Assembly: GCA_963682025.1 (NCBI GenBank)
Contig: OY821519.1
Location: forward strand, 139,791,429-139,855,428
Length of the DNA: 64,000 bases
Direction: 5' to 3'
Source of the DNA: Cordilura impudica
Lineage: Eukaryota > Arthropoda > Insecta > Diptera > Scathophagidae
Shown: piece after piece, positions 31,401-44,699 of the stretch
Layout of the letters: every line of letters starts with the position of its first letter
How positions within the stretch are numbered: position 1 is the stretch's first letter
The notes under the pieces: model-generated
The model's database searches: none
What the model was told of the DNA's origin: nothing
What the model saw: the letters and a program-made list of their open reading frames with translations, nothing else
Position numbers and translations under genes: made by a program

Positions 31401-31955
31401 GGATTTGCTGTTAAAGCCATATTTTTATATAAAAATTAAATATAAAAATGAACGTGTTAAGTAATAACAATAACATAAAAGTTATAGAATATAGTAATTT
31501 TTCTGCCAAGCCTACCGGAAATATTTTTTTATCAACTCTTCTTCAGCTTTGTTAGATTTGTGGTGATTCATAGAAAAATTTTTAGAATCGGAAACATATT
31601 AAAGATAAACTTTTAAACATGCCTAGTAAGAAATATAAACTTTCCAATACTGAATTAATCATAATAAATTGAAATGAAAATTTTTCTATAAGTTAATTTT
31701 AGAGTCCTTAAATGAAAAACTGCTTACATCTAAAGTATTGCAAGAAAATTTTATAAATCCGATTTTTTTTTATTTTTGTTAAAATCTATAAATAGTTATT
31801 CAATTTTTTCTTTAATAACTAGGTACTTCTTTTTAAAGATAATTTACTATCTTTGGCGATTTTTTGTATTTTTTTCAGGATAACTTTAAAAAAGTGGGGC
31901 TAATATGACACGTGGACTATAACCACACCATATAAGATTTGCATTTTTGGTTTTT
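31401..31955. other. AT-rich sequence, nothing recognised
   Basis: No shared repeat or coding signal seen. Confidence 0.4.
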
Positions 31956-31959
31956 TTAT

Positions 31960-32560
31960 TCGAAAGAACTATCCTTGCGGTAAATTATGGAACACAATTT
32001 AACTCGGCTGGCCTTGCACTAGCCCATACCCAAATTCTCAACCCAATTTTTCCGTACTTTTTCGACAGTATGGAGCTGTATTTTTCTGACGACTGCGTTA
32101 ATTTGTTTTTTCAATGCCTCAATCGACGCTGGGTGATTAGCGTAATACTAATGTAGTAATAGTACAATGGAGTCCAATGGCAGCTGTGCGCTGACCATCT
32201 TGTTGAAACCAAATGTTGTCGAGATTCGAATCTCCGAGAATGGGCCATAAATAATAAGTTATCTGTAACGCATTTGCCTTCCTCATCTCCGAAGAAATGA
32301 TACCACCGGCCCAAAAACCACACCAAACAGTGAACTGTTAATGGTTCATTGTCTTTTTAGCCGTCATGTGTGTATTATCTGTGCCCCAGATGTAACATTT
32401 TTGTTTTTTGACGTTACCACCGAGTTGAAAATGAGCTTCGTCAGAAACGGTAATTTTCCGTTAAAAATGCTGATCTTCTTCTAAGCGTTTTTTAGCCCAA
32501 TTAGAGAATATTTCCCAACGATGTTCAAGAGGAAATCTAATCATTTCGTAAACCGAATAT
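31960..32560 (-). pseudogene. Mariner-like transposase remnant
   Basis: Minus-strand translation across frames shows SDEAHFQLGGNVKKQKCYIWG (first catalytic Asp block), WCGFWAGG, FQQDGQRTAA (second Asp block, near 32210) and NWVENLGMG further down. Order and spacing fit a Tc1/mariner DDE/D transposase. Multiple frameshifts and stops. No inverted repeats found. Confidence 0.75.
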
Positions 32561-35500
32561 ACATACATATATTAACTTCTTGTCATAACACAGCTGAAAT
32601 TAGTGTTTCTATACTCAAAATAACCGTAGTCTCAAATGCAAACACTAGAGGGACCACAACCATATAAACAACAACAATAACAAGATCATAAAAAATATGT
32701 ATTCTTTCAAGAGTCTTTTACATTCTCATTTACATCTCGAGACCTACCAAACCGGTTTTAATTATTTTAAGTAACAACCTGCTCTGAATGTCAAAGCATC
32801 ATATTCACTAAATACATGAGCAACCCAGCTGATCGCAAACCAAAGCGTGACCGTAATTTCCACAGATGGACAGACTAATGGAAATATAAGGTCATCGCTT
32901 TGTCAACTCAGCAATATATATTTTTTGTAGTGCTGATATTTTTTATAACTATTGAAAATGGAATGACAGTAGTATGGCGGGTATAAGAACGGGTATAAAT
33001 TAGATGTCCAATATTTAATCTTTACCGACCTAAACTCGCACAAGAGGTCGTTGCATCTTCCATACAATGTCAAATGTTTAGAATAGCATGAAAACAAGAG
33101 TCTCGAAATTGTGTGTGAATCAATGAAAAATTAATTTATGGCGATATCGAGAAAATGGCGATATCGGATACAAAGTAAATATTTATTATCACATATTCAA
33201 AATACAATGAATGTAAGATTGAAACTGTGTGCTGAAAATTGTGGGCTGGAAATTGGTGGGAACGGATTAGTGGGTGTGGCAACTGCTATATAAGGTAAAT
33301 AGTTATCAGAAAATATCTAGAATGCTATGATGGTGAAAGTCTTTGTTTGAGTCAGTAAGTAATTAGTGTAGGCTATTAGAATATTAATGCCATTGCAAAA
33401 ATATTTTTGTTAAAATATATGAAATATTTTAAATTCACGAAAAGAAGTATTTATAAATAAAGTCCGACGGGATCCGATGGTTGCTTATGACGGAGGTGAA
33501 GAGTTCCGAAAACTTTGGTTTTCCGATTTATTTTATTATCATTGTTTATTAGACACGGATTTATATTCAATTTAGTCCATATCATAGTCTAAGTGACGAG
33601 TTGTATTTACAAATAATATTACAATCATATTCTATTAACGGGGGGTAAGGTTTTAAAATTTAAAAAAAAATCATTTTTTCATAATTCTTTTTTGAAGACA
33701 TGAATAATGTTGGATTTTTTATTTCATATACACATTATAACATAACATTTGAAGAATCTTTGAAAAAAATTTCAATTAAAAATTTTAATAAATAAGTCTG
33801 CGACAGCGAATCTCCGGAGGCGTTGTTGTTTTGCGGTGAACATTATAACTCGTTACCGGATCATGTGAAATAAAAAATCGAAATGCGTTTAAAAGGTGAC
33901 GTGTTTCCCGAGGTAATCACGAGGAGTTTTTTTTTTTAATTTTTTATTTTTTTATTTTTGGCAGCATTTTGAAGTGAAAAAAGATTTTTGCTATAAAATT
34001 TCGGGAATTTGTTGTTAAAAAATGGGGAAGAGAATGGAAAATAAAAAAAATCTTCTGATGATTTATGTGTAGATATAGTGTGTAAATTTTCAGAAGAATC
34101 GGTCAAGTAGATTTTGAGTTATGATGTTCACGAACTTCGAACGCTTATTTGCGAGAAAATCGATTTAAAGTTTTTTAAAAACTGATTTATATACGATATA
34201 CCGTATGAGGCCGGTCGCTGGAACCGCTGCATCTTCTTTAGTTTTGCTCCGCTTTACTTCACATTTTAAAACAACACTATCGACGTGTTGTACATTTAGA
34301 AAGAGAAATGCAAAAAAAATGGTTTTAAAACCTTGCCCCCCCCTTAACGCCATCTCTAAACAAGTACAGTTACTTTTTATATAATCGCCGTATATCAATA
34401 TTGGTATTTAGTTATTTTTGTTTAATCTTTTTTGACCGAATAGCTTACGGAATTGTTAATAAACTATTAATGCTTAAAAATTCAAATGAAATTCTATTAT
34501 AATTGTACCGACAGCGTTTAAGAAACCAGATATAATTGGACCATTATATATAAACATCAGCACAACATATAAATCCGAATGTAGGGGTATACCATACGAA
34601 TATTATAAATTCAGTTGAGTTAATTTATCCATTTTACCAGCAGAGAAATAATATGATAATGTGTTGTGTTTTGCATGTTTTTGTTTTCCTAAATTTTAAA
34701 ATACATGTGTTAAACTTCAATTACAACAACAATAAATACAAAATACATACACATGTGAAACAAGGACCAATGACTTTTTATTCGTACGCTCCTAAGTTTC
34801 ATTCACGACACCGGAGACCCCTACAACTGAATCAATTGAGTTTTACCCTAAGCTGTGAGTTAATGTATACATTTGTTTCTTTTTTTATTATTTTGTTATT
34901 CCTGTTGTTGTTGTTGCTTATCATTCGCATTCATATTTGAATTTCAAATTGGAGTCCAAAGTGGGGACCGTGAAGAAAAAAAATCAAATATGTAATAGTT
35001 TTACATTTAAATTGTAAAATTTTTACAATAGCAACAATATCTGAATAATTTTTTTTTTCTTATATTTATTTTATTGGTCTTTCAACCAGGAACCTGCTGC
35101 ATTGGTTTTAAATTACCAAATGTATGCAACTATGTACCAACGTATATAATGCCACAAACAAATAGTCATGTTCGAGTCTATACATTTAGTAGATTTTATG
35201 CTAAAATTTACGCATTTCTTGCACGCATTATACGATGTTGTAAATAAACATGTCGCTGGATTTGTACGTACGTAAATATAAGATGTATGTGTGTCAGTCT
35301 CTCTTTCTCTATGCGCATACATATGTATTCAGTTACTACGCATGCTCCACAGCCATTAGTGATAAATAATGGCGCATATTTGTTGTTGCTGTAGCTTTAG
35401 CTGTTGTAGGTGCTTTATTCATATGCACAAAAAAAAAACAAGATTGCACAATGGGCTGCCAGCATTATTATCGAATTGCAAAACACTAGAATCTTTTCTA

Positions 35501-35646
35501 AGACATTAAAGATTAAAGTTTGCTCTCAAATTGATGGTTTCTAGTAATTTTAAAAGAGTCACTAGTTCCGAGTGACCGGAAATTTTTAGTTTATATGACA
35601 TGAATTAAAAAATCTGGTTTGATAATAAATACAAATATATAAAATA
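32561..35646. other. Long stretch without recognised genes
   Basis: About 33240-33360 contains one unit resembling the GGGCGTGGCA tandem repeat at 44700-45530. Around 34100-34180 is a GAGAAAATCGATTTAAAG-type sequence common in insect repeats. Remaining open frames are short and without domains. Confidence 0.4.
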
Positions 35647-36100
35647 CTAGTATGCCCTGTCGCACTTCGCTACGACTTACCGAGACTAATTGACATGTTT
35701 TAGTTCATAATCAATTTTTCCTACGATGTTTGAATTGTGCGATTAAAATATTTTATTTTAATTGTTTTATATTTTTTTAATTAATTGCTTGCTGATATAC
35801 AATATTTTTTGTTTTTCATTCGGTGTAACAATTAAAAAAGTTTTCGGCGTTCCTACTCTGAAGCAAGCTACATATAGCTGCCTATGAATAGAACATGGAA
35901 TTTCCAATTTAAATTCGGCAACACTTAACTATTGACCTAGAATTTAGAATATCATTTGGCAATTTTTCATTTTAGCGATTTTTGATTTCGCGCATTTTTG
36001 GATTTTGAAGATTTTTGCTTTTGGCGACTTTTGTTTTTCGGTTGCGCCCTCTCAACTCAATTGATAAAAATCGCGATTTCCATACAAAAATAACATTTTT
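35647..36100 (-). mobile_element. Helitron fragment with CTAG end
   Basis: Minus strand ends GTCGTAGCGAAGTGCGAC (hairpin), AGGGCATA, CTAG before T. The body (GGCGTTCCTACTCTGAAGCA, GGCGACTTTTG) recurs inverted at 45530-45866. The 5' end is not defined. Confidence 0.65.
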
Positions 36101-36370
36101 AATATGTGTGTGTTTGCTGCTGTTCTTTTTATGCGTTCATCGATATTTATGACTTACTAGCTGTTTTTACCTGGTCTTGCCCGGGATCCAAAGACCTTTG
36201 ATTTGAAAAATGGTTCACTATGCTTACCAGACGTTGAGTACTTAGTGCCCAATGAAGAAATTCCTCAAAAAAAAAATGAACTTTCTCCCCAAAAATTTGT
36301 ATGAGATTGGGGAATTTGTTCATGATGGCAAAATTCCCCAATTTTTACGTTATTTGGGGAGTAAACTAAT

Positions 36371-37070
36371 TATACCCTATACCACTATGTGGTTTGGGTA
36401 TAATGACTTTGTGCTGCTGTTTGTAACAACCAAAAATATTTGACCTAGACCCATCTTTAATTATACCGATCGAATCAGAATCACTATCTGATTCGATTTA
36501 ACGATGTCCGTCCGTCCATCCGTCCGTCCGTCCGTCTGTGTGTCCATGTAAACCTTGTAATCAAACTGCAGGTCGCAAATATGAATATATTTTAATAAAA
36601 TTTGGTATCGACATAAATTGCCATAAGATCCATATTATCATAGACATCTCAGTCAAACTGGGTTTATATGTGTTTATTATATCCATTAATCAGTAGTCTA
36701 TGGGACAACTCTTAGTCATAGGCCCCATATAGAGCTGCTTCCCGATCTTCACTTAAATCTATCAAAAAACAAAAGTATTGCACTGATTCATTTCAAATTT
36801 TGTTTGTATATATTTTCGCAAAATACAAGAGACTTTACCAACCATGGTCAGGATCGGTCCATTTTTGAACCTAGTCCCCATATAGACATAGCACCCGATA
36901 TGGACTTTTTCATATCTGCAGCCAAAAAAATTTATAAAAATGCCACTCAAATTTGGTTTATGCTTATTTTCTATATCCAATTAGTTGGGCCTAAGAGATA
37001 GGGTCTGTAAACGCATGGTATAGGGTATCGTATAGTCGGTCTAGACCGACTATAATTTTCTTACTTGTTT
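36371..37070 (+). mobile_element. Helentron-like repeat, family 1, copy G
   Basis: Full 5' end, GTCCGTCCATCCGTCCGTCC microsatellite, internal deletion after ~36605, perfect palindrome at 37031-37054 and CTTACTTGTTTT end. Confidence 0.85.
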
Positions 37071-37445
37071 TTTATTTCAATTTAAAATTTTTTGATTTTT
37101 TAAATTAGAAGTTTTTTTTATAAAACGCTACAGCAAAAATGCTTCAAAAAAAGCTGCGAAACCTCTTTAAGTTTATTAATTTTGTTAACACCAAATATAA
37201 CGGAATTATTTGCAAATTAGAGTAATCAGAATTTTTAAAAATTGAATTACTTCATTCAATAAGTGATCATCATTGAGAGACGTCAAATTTATAGAAGTTT
37301 CAAAAATGGAAAATGGATGCGACGTTTAAAATTGTGCCGCAAGGTTGCTTTAAGCAACTGCTTATAGTATATGTGTGGCCTATTTGGATCAACAGGTAAT
37401 TATTGCACATATTTAGATCAAATTTATCATAAGACTTTTCACTGG

Positions 37446-37640
37446 GCTGAGTTCCGCGAGCGCGTCGCGTCCGCGTCCGCGTGCGCGCGTTTGGCAGCCA
37501 CACCCGTGCTGCCGCGCAGTTATCGTCAACTTATTTTAATAGCCAAAATATATTTTTCAGATCATTTCGATATTTTAGCTAAGCTGTGTTCCGCGAGCGC
37601 GTCGCGTCGCGTCCTCGTCCGCGCCCCGATTCCGCGCACC
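37446..37640 (+). repeat. Two CpG-dense GCGTCGCGTCC-type patches
   Basis: GTTCCGCGAGCGCGTCGCGT occurs at ~37450 and again at ~37589, each followed by CG-rich runs. A reduced copy (GTTCCACGAGCGCGACG) at ~38124 shares the following AAATGATGCTATTGAAAAG block with the second. Strongly unlike the AT-rich surroundings. Confidence 0.7.
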
Positions 37641-38390
37641 GAAATGATGCTATTGAAAAGAATACAGATATTAAATAAATTTGTTGTAGGACAGATATTG
37701 AGAGCAGTATGGGGAATTTGTTCATTTCTTTCGGGGACATTTTTTTGAAATTTGATGAATTTGTTCATCGTGAAGTTATTCCCCAATTTTTTTGGGAATA
37801 AGTTAATTTTTTTTGGGGAATTTATTCATTGGGCACTAATTATTCAGCGCCTGCTTACCATTACAACTAACTATGTTTATGCATGGCGTATTTTGGGTGT
37901 ATGATGTCTAAAAGTTACGAATTTTAGTTATTCTAGAGCTTTGTGATATACAACATTTCTGGTTTTTCCTTCTGGAGCAAGCGACATAAAATTGTCTATG
38001 ATAAAAACAGTCGTTTAAGGAGTTTTAGATTCCCTGGATTCAGCTTATCTTAGCCCCTGGATTTCTAGACCACTTGAGTAGATTCAGGCATTTCCGCTTC
38101 TCTTAACAAAGCTTGCTGAGCTGCGTTCCACGAGCGCGACGAAATGATGCTATTGAAAAGAATACAGATGTTAAATGCGTATATTGCCGGACAAATATTG
38201 AGATCAGTATGCAAATATTCACTTAACTAAATATATAACAAAATTGATGAAATAAAAATATGAAAAAATTTAAGAACGAAAATGGGGAGTAAGTTCATTT
38301 TTTTACTTCCTTTTTAAAAAAAAATGGGGAATTTGTTAATTTCTTTTATGGACTTTTTTAATTTAGGGAATATGTTCATCGTAAAGTTAT

Positions 38391-38944
38391 TCCCGCGTGA
38401 ACCATATTTCAGAGAAAGGCGTTGAAAAATAAAAGCTGAATAGCAGTCAAACAAAGAAACAAATAAAAGAAAAAAAAATAAAATGTACATACATAGAAGC
38501 ATATGGCGACCTTGCCTGGAGTACAGAGATTGTGCTAACCATATTTCAGAGAAATCCGTTGCAAAATAAAAATTTGTATAGAGAACAAATATACCAAAAA
38601 ACAGAAAAAGAATTGTATATAAAAAGTGGGCGTAAAAGTAGGTGTGGCTGGTAAGAATCATATGGCGGCCTTGTCCGGAGTACAGAGATCGCGTGTACCA
38701 AATTTTAGAGAAATCCGATCAAAATACAAATTTTTATAGCAAACAAATATACCAAAAGACAGAAAATGAATTTTGTATAAATAGTGGGCGTAAAAGTAGG
38801 CGTGGCCGGCAAGAATCATATGGGGACCTTTCCTGGGGTACATAGATCGTGTGTGCCAAATTTTAGAGAAATCCGCTGAAAAATTCAAATTTGTATAGCG
38901 GTCAAACAAACAAACAAACAGAAAATGAATTTTATATATATAGA
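38391..38944 (-). repeat. Tandem repeat of ~140-160-bp units
   Basis: Four units starting near 38391, 38529, 38688 and 38848 (last one partial). Each contains TTTYAGAGAAATCCG-type, GTGGGCGTAAAAGTAGG and GAATCATATGGCGACCTT blocks. Part of the Helitron's 5' region. Confidence 0.75.
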
Positions 38945-39960
38945 TGGCACAAAAATGACTAAAGGCTTTTATGCAAAAATTACTCTCTCCTGTTCGGAAC
39001 TTCAATATCTAAAATTCCTCCGTTCCATTTTGATTGAAAAAAATCAAAAAAAAAAACGAAAAATTGCAAATTCTTATTTTTTTTTGACAATTGGCTATGC
39101 ATATCTCAGAAACTAAGCCTTGCTATGTTAAAGGGAACGGCGAAATTTTAGATATTGAAGTTCTTGACCAGTGTGCAAAGTTTCAAGCAAAACTCTTCAG
39201 CCGTTTTCATGCCATTTAAAAAGCAAGCGAACCTATTTTTGGCATTTTTCGTTTTTTCACCTGACTGAGCCACATTCAACCACTAAAACACGTAAGTAGA
39301 AGCGAGTCAATACTTCGGATCATCATGTGTTCAAGGAAACTATAAATTGTTTTTTTAATTAAAAAAATTTTATATGTTAGCAGTGACTATCTTTTCGAAA
39401 TACACTGCACATATATATAAAATTGAATAACATTGAATAAAGTCGTTTGATATTAATAAACTTAATTATAAAGAAAAATAGATTCGGTATACTATTCATA
39501 ACTTTTGCGTATAGATTCCTTATTTTTCGTCGGAAATTAATCACGGGTACCTCTTTTGAAAGGTTTTGAAATTATCTATTTTTCTGTTTCAGCAATTGTT
39601 GCAAAAAGTAGCCACAACGTGACGGTAATGTTATTTTTCTAATAAATTAAAAAAAAAAACCGTTTTTATGGATTTGTTTCGATGTTGGTACATTCAGAAA
39701 AAATTTAGACCTAATGCTCCTGGGCAAATTTGAGGAACATTGTCAAACCAATTTTTGTGGTTTTAAGGGATAAAAAGGCAATTTTCGTGAGTAATATAAA
39801 AATAACGTTATCTCTTCAAAAAATTCAGAAATGAAAAAGTCGTAGAACAAACTTTGTTTCTGATACCCCAGAGATTAATTTCCAATAATAAAAAAGTTCT
39901 TAAATAGATCAAACCTAAGACTCTTTGCGCGGCAGTACACACAGAGCACTTTAAATGTAA
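38945..39960. other. AT-rich sequence, nothing recognised
   Basis: No shared repeat or coding signal identified. Confidence 0.4.
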
Positions 39961-40459
39961 CTAGCAGAGCCCAGCCCTCGAAATGCGGGTGCAAATTCTA
40001 GGAAATTTTTCTTTTTCATATAATAATTAATTTTATAAGAGTGTTAAGGAATGCTAATCAATTTTAGTCAATTCACAATTCAACACTTTTTAAATAAAAT
40101 TCATTAAATACCATTATAAATATTTCTTAACACACAGAAGATATATAAATGGATTTGTTAATAAATAATTTTAAAGTAGCCTAAGGGTATGCTAGTCAAT
40201 TTTAGCCAATTCACAATTCAACACAGGGCTTTTGATATTTATAATAGACACACACGTACTATGTGTTTTATATATATGTTAGTATCAATTTTAAATGAGC
40301 ATTACTCCAAACAAATGTTATAGACGGTGCAAATCTGGAAACCTGGTGGACAGCTAAAAAGAAGTACCTTTCAAATGAGGTACGTTTGGTCAAAATCGGT
40401 TATTAACTACAATTTTTATATCGGTCACAAAAAATTGCCATGGCTATTAATATTATAGA
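39961..40459 (-). mobile_element. Small Helitron, copy 4, with internal duplication
   Basis: CTAG end at 39961 (followed by T on the minus strand), hairpin decayed, start TCTATAATATTAATAGCC at 40459. The AATTCACAATTCAACAC block occurs twice, making it ~140 bp longer than its relatives. Confidence 0.75.
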
Positions 40460-41939
40460 GTATATCCGTTACAAAATACAATTTTTGAAGATAAAATGCG
40501 CTGATATTGTTGTAGGACTACGATATGCCCACCAATTTGGCAAACCAGAAATATCAGAAAACTACATGGTCGGAATACAGGACATTGAATCACTTAACTT
40601 ATTTACATCGTAAATTGTGAAGTGCCCTGATATAATGAGCTGTACGACCACGTTTAAGTTAAGAAGGCGAATACTAAGCATTAAAAACCGTTGGGTCGGA
40701 TAGTACTTTTAAAAAAAAGTTGAATCAAAACATGAAATTCTTAGGAATATACATTTTCACCATCCGTATGGGATGCCACAGACTTCTCACTTCATAAGTA
40801 CAGATTCTTTAGGATTAACGCTGGTTCAAAAAAAAAAAACAAAAGAGTGATTGGTCCATTGTGCAGAGGAACCCAAAATAAGTCAAGCAATGAACGTATT
40901 AATTTAGGCATATTTGTTGCTATAATATTTGCAACATTATTAATGGCGTCTATAGAATGCTAAAAAAGTGATATCAAAATTTTATAGACATGTTTTATGG
41001 AATCATGTAAAAAAATGTAAATTTACAATAATTCTTAGATAATAAAAAACAAGTCAATTTTAGATTTTACGAGTACTTTAAGCCTAGCACGAAGAAGTTA
41101 TAATATAATGAATGAAGAGATTTTCGAATATGAAAGCAACTGGGATAACTTAAATTCGAAAGTGACCACTTAACCACATAATTCAGTTGGTTCATCTGAA
41201 TATTTCTGTAATATTGTTGTCATAACATATCTGTTTTCCATCTGTAAACCGATCAAAGCTAATCTTTTTGTTCTTCGTAATTGTGATAATAATGTAAGTA
41301 AGTATACTGATATCAATGTAAACCTGACAAACACATCGGCGAACAGCGCTAGATCGATTAAAAGGGGGCGACACTGATTGGTTTGCGGATCTATGACCTG
41401 ATTTTGGAATTTGGATACGCTCATTTCAAATCTAGTCTCTAGTTTTCGAGTTGAAGGCTAAACTAAACTCGAAAAAGGGCTATTTTTAGCATGTTTGTGG
41501 GTCTTTATTTAGAGCACTGCTCTTGCGTACAAAAACTTGCTATGGGCTTTTCCGGAGTCATCTTCGGTTTATGCGTATAATGCTGAAAGAACATTCTAAA
41601 ATTGTCACGTGTCACCGATTTAGTCTCACCAGTACACGCAGATCAATAATGCTATAAGTTTTAATTTGATGGATCTAGCTGACAAGATATGTCTGTCGCA
41701 TTATACTTGGAGGAAAAAGTTTTAAATTTTAGATTTACATATTAACTTTATATCAAAGCAATCTGATTTTTTGATTTATCAAAAAAAAGGAGCATATTTG
41801 TGGTCTTCGCATTCATCATTATTAAATTCGTGCTAAAAATTGAGGCTCCTAAATCAGGTTTGATAATTATGGCCTGGTAAAATTTTAAAAATATAATTTT
41901 TTCGAATTACCAACCGTGATTGTCTAGAAGGCAGATGAA
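40460..41939. other. No recognised gene
   Basis: Overlapping open frames on the minus strand at 41170-41424 lack domain or repeat support. Confidence 0.4.
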
Positions 41940-42560
41940 GTTGAAATCTGTGTAAAGCAGTCATCAAATCAGGCGGCACTTTTCTCCCTCAACTCTCACA
42001 TTACATCTTCCATTTTGGTAGGACAGTACAAGCAGAAACTGTTCAACTAAGCCGCCTTTCAGTGATTACTTTTGTATGGATCCTCGGTCATAGGAATTTT
42101 TACGGTAGATGAACTGGCAAGAATACGTTCATTTTGCGCGGTGTCTGCCGCAACTTTGCTGGGAATGATTAAGAGAGAAATATGCGATCAGCGGAAAATC
42201 TATGATAATTGACGCATGCAGAACTGCAAGGCAGACATGGCATGACCTACAACTCAAGATAAACTAAATGTCTTCTTAGTAGGAGTAGAAGGGACGTATA
42301 AAGGCAAACGGCTATTGGTTGATTGGTAAACAGACAGGAAAACTCGGGCATCAGCCACTGTGGAACACTGTCGCAACTGTGGAACACTTGAAGAATAGGA
42401 GTGTTCGGTGTGAAGCTTTGCCTAGGGCCAGGTTCAGAATACTAGGTAGACACTTATTATATAACCAATCTATGATAGTGGACTTAAAGCTGACGGATCT
42501 TGGATGTAGTACTTTTACAATATTCCTTTCAACCAAAATCGTAATTAGAGGTCAACCAAA
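41940..42560 (+). pseudogene. LINE fragment, RNase H region
   Basis: Broken frames give DELARIRSFCAVSAATLLG (after an HRNFYG-like block), then IGKQTGKLGHQP and CEALPRARFRILGRHLL, the order seen after RT in R1/I-type LINEs (RNase H then a CHC-type tail). Several stops. No ends found. Confidence 0.6.
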
Positions 42561-44699
42561 TCGCAAATCTCTCATTTTGTCGGACTGTACAATTCAATAA
42601 TATTCCGACCTCAGCATACATAAAGGATAGATGAAAACATGCTGAACAGGTTCTCGAAAAATCATTTTAAAAAGAGGTGGATTTTTTACCTGGCCGTCCA
42701 ACCATTTATCTGTATGTTGATATCACGGCAGAACCTAATCGCTCAGACTTAGGTTGTATCGCATTCAACCAAAGGATTGGAGTAAAATATCAGTTTAATC
42801 ATTGTAATCATATGGAAAAATCATATCCGTATTAATAAACTTTACAATTTTATGTATGTTAATTTGAACAGCCACTAAATGCTTATTAGCAATAATTCTC
42901 TTTTGAAATTCCCACAAATGATATTCAAAGAAACAACAATCCTAGTTCATAATTTATGACAAACTAATTGCTAAATAATTTAATTAAAAACATGACTGTC
43001 GTAATTGATTTAATCTGATCGTAAAATTACAAATTTATACGTTCTGAACTGTAAAACAAACCGTTAAAGTAACAATTTGTACATGATGGCCTTACATAAA
43101 TTACAAAAAAAAAAAAAATATGCACAACAATTTAGTCGAGACCACAGCAAAGTTTAGAAAACAGACAAAAATAAAAAGGTCAAAGGTACTAGAAAAACAC
43201 ATTATGCACTTGAACATGCAAAAAAACTTAGTTTTTTAAATCACACCTGAACCGAAAAGCGATTACCTAGTTTATACCCTTTTCTATAACATTTTTTATT
43301 ACACTTAAATCGGTAGTAAGTGTCAACAAAAACAGTGTGCCATAATATCAGAAAAAAAGATATCGAAAGATACACGCTGTCAAAACAAGTCGCGTTCTAA
43401 AATTAACTAGTAACACTTTAAAATCAATTTTCTCAAATTTCGGGAGTAATTTGTATCCGATTTCCATGATCTTTTTGTTTATCTGAAAGCTGGTACAATT
43501 CTCATCAATATGGCCAAATGTTGAATGCACTTAATGTGTATGGAAAACATACAAGCCAAACTTTAGTTAATAACTGAAGTATTTTTATACTCAGCGAATT
43601 ATTTCTTAGTAACTGCACACATACGGAAGTCTTATTAATTGATTCAGATGATGTCTGGAAAATTTCCTTTAACAACATGCAAAATGTATCGCAGTAAGTT
43701 ATGCATTTTATTTCCACTGGGTATATTTACATTAATGGATGCTTTATTAAAATTATTGTTGTCTCACCATATTTGCCAGAAATGTCAACTACGCATAAAT
43801 GATTTTATTGTCTTTTATTCGGTTCTCTGACCGAGAAAATATGAAATGTTAAATCTTACAATGTTTTCTTTTGTAATTTTTTTTTTTATATTCCACTACG
43901 ATTTAAATTTATTTTATTGCTTCATCATCTACAACAATCAGCATCGCCCATAATGCCGTTTCATCGTCATTGTCTGCATCAGTTAATAGTCAGTCTGCGA
44001 TTAATATTGCTACTTAAATTCAAACGAACAAACAACTGCGATTTGGAATGAGTCACTGACATTGGAAGCTGCAGTCAGCCAGTCAGCCAGCCAGCCAGAA
44101 ATAACAACACCAGCAGCAGCAACAGCATTTATACTAGGCATTCAATTTGCTATTGCTAAAGTATGGCAAAATAGATAAAGATAATTTTATATCATTAAAA
44201 AACACCAAGTGTTAAATGTGACATCATGATGTCTATGATTGTAAACAACGGCGTATTAATATTTAAATCTTAAAAAAAACCCATTATTGTACTACAAACA
44301 GTAAGTAGGAGTTGAGAATATTGTTGCTCCTTTTTCAAAATAATAATCCAGTGATCCTCAACTTGGATTATGAATAGATCTTTAGAAATATATTCTAGAC
44401 ATCGATCATATGTTTCAAAAATATATGCTCCAAACCTTTGAACTTGATTAATGTATTTTTTTTTTTTTTTTTTGAATTATAACGCAAATTGCATTCACAT
44501 TGTTAGAGAATATTCCTAGACAGGAATCTGGCTACCATTGGAAAATTTTTTTGCTTTGATCTATATAGCGGTGCTCATTGGATTTATATAGCGGTGTATC
44601 GATCAATACAGCTTCTAGATAATCTCCGTAACTACTGATCTGATTTTAAAAATTTTGGTTCAAAAAATTTGGAATGGTCCTTAAGGATGGACATAGGTT
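42561..44699. other. No recognised gene; simple repeats
   Basis: CAGC/CAGCAG-rich tract near 44070-44130, T-run near 44458-44473. Otherwise AT-rich sequence that may be host noncoding. Confidence 0.4.

Larger units (their letters stand above)
36242..37839. mobile_element. Foldback-like element with TTAGTGCCCAATGAA ends
   Basis: Left TTAGTGCCCAATGAAGAAAT and right the inverse of TTAGTGCCCAATGAATAAAT continue as ~40-bp inverted repeats rich in GGGGAATTTGTTCATT-type units. Split by Helentron copy G. No ORF. Target duplication not resolved. Confidence 0.6.
36157..38944 (-). mobile_element. Helitron with tandem repeats and nested insertions
   Basis: Minus strand starts TCTATATATATAAAATTC after A at 38944. 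It ends GGGCAAGACCAGGTAAAAAC then AGCTAG before T at 36157. Contains a tandem array (38391-38944) and a TIR element (36242-37839), itself holding Helentron copy G. No Rep/helicase coding, so non-autonomous. Confidence 0.65.

Noticed and set aside
37371..37748. 125-codon plus-strand frame
   Set aside because: Crosses the two GC-rich patches and the foldback element; its Ala/Arg-rich part is only the GCGTCC repeat read in frame.
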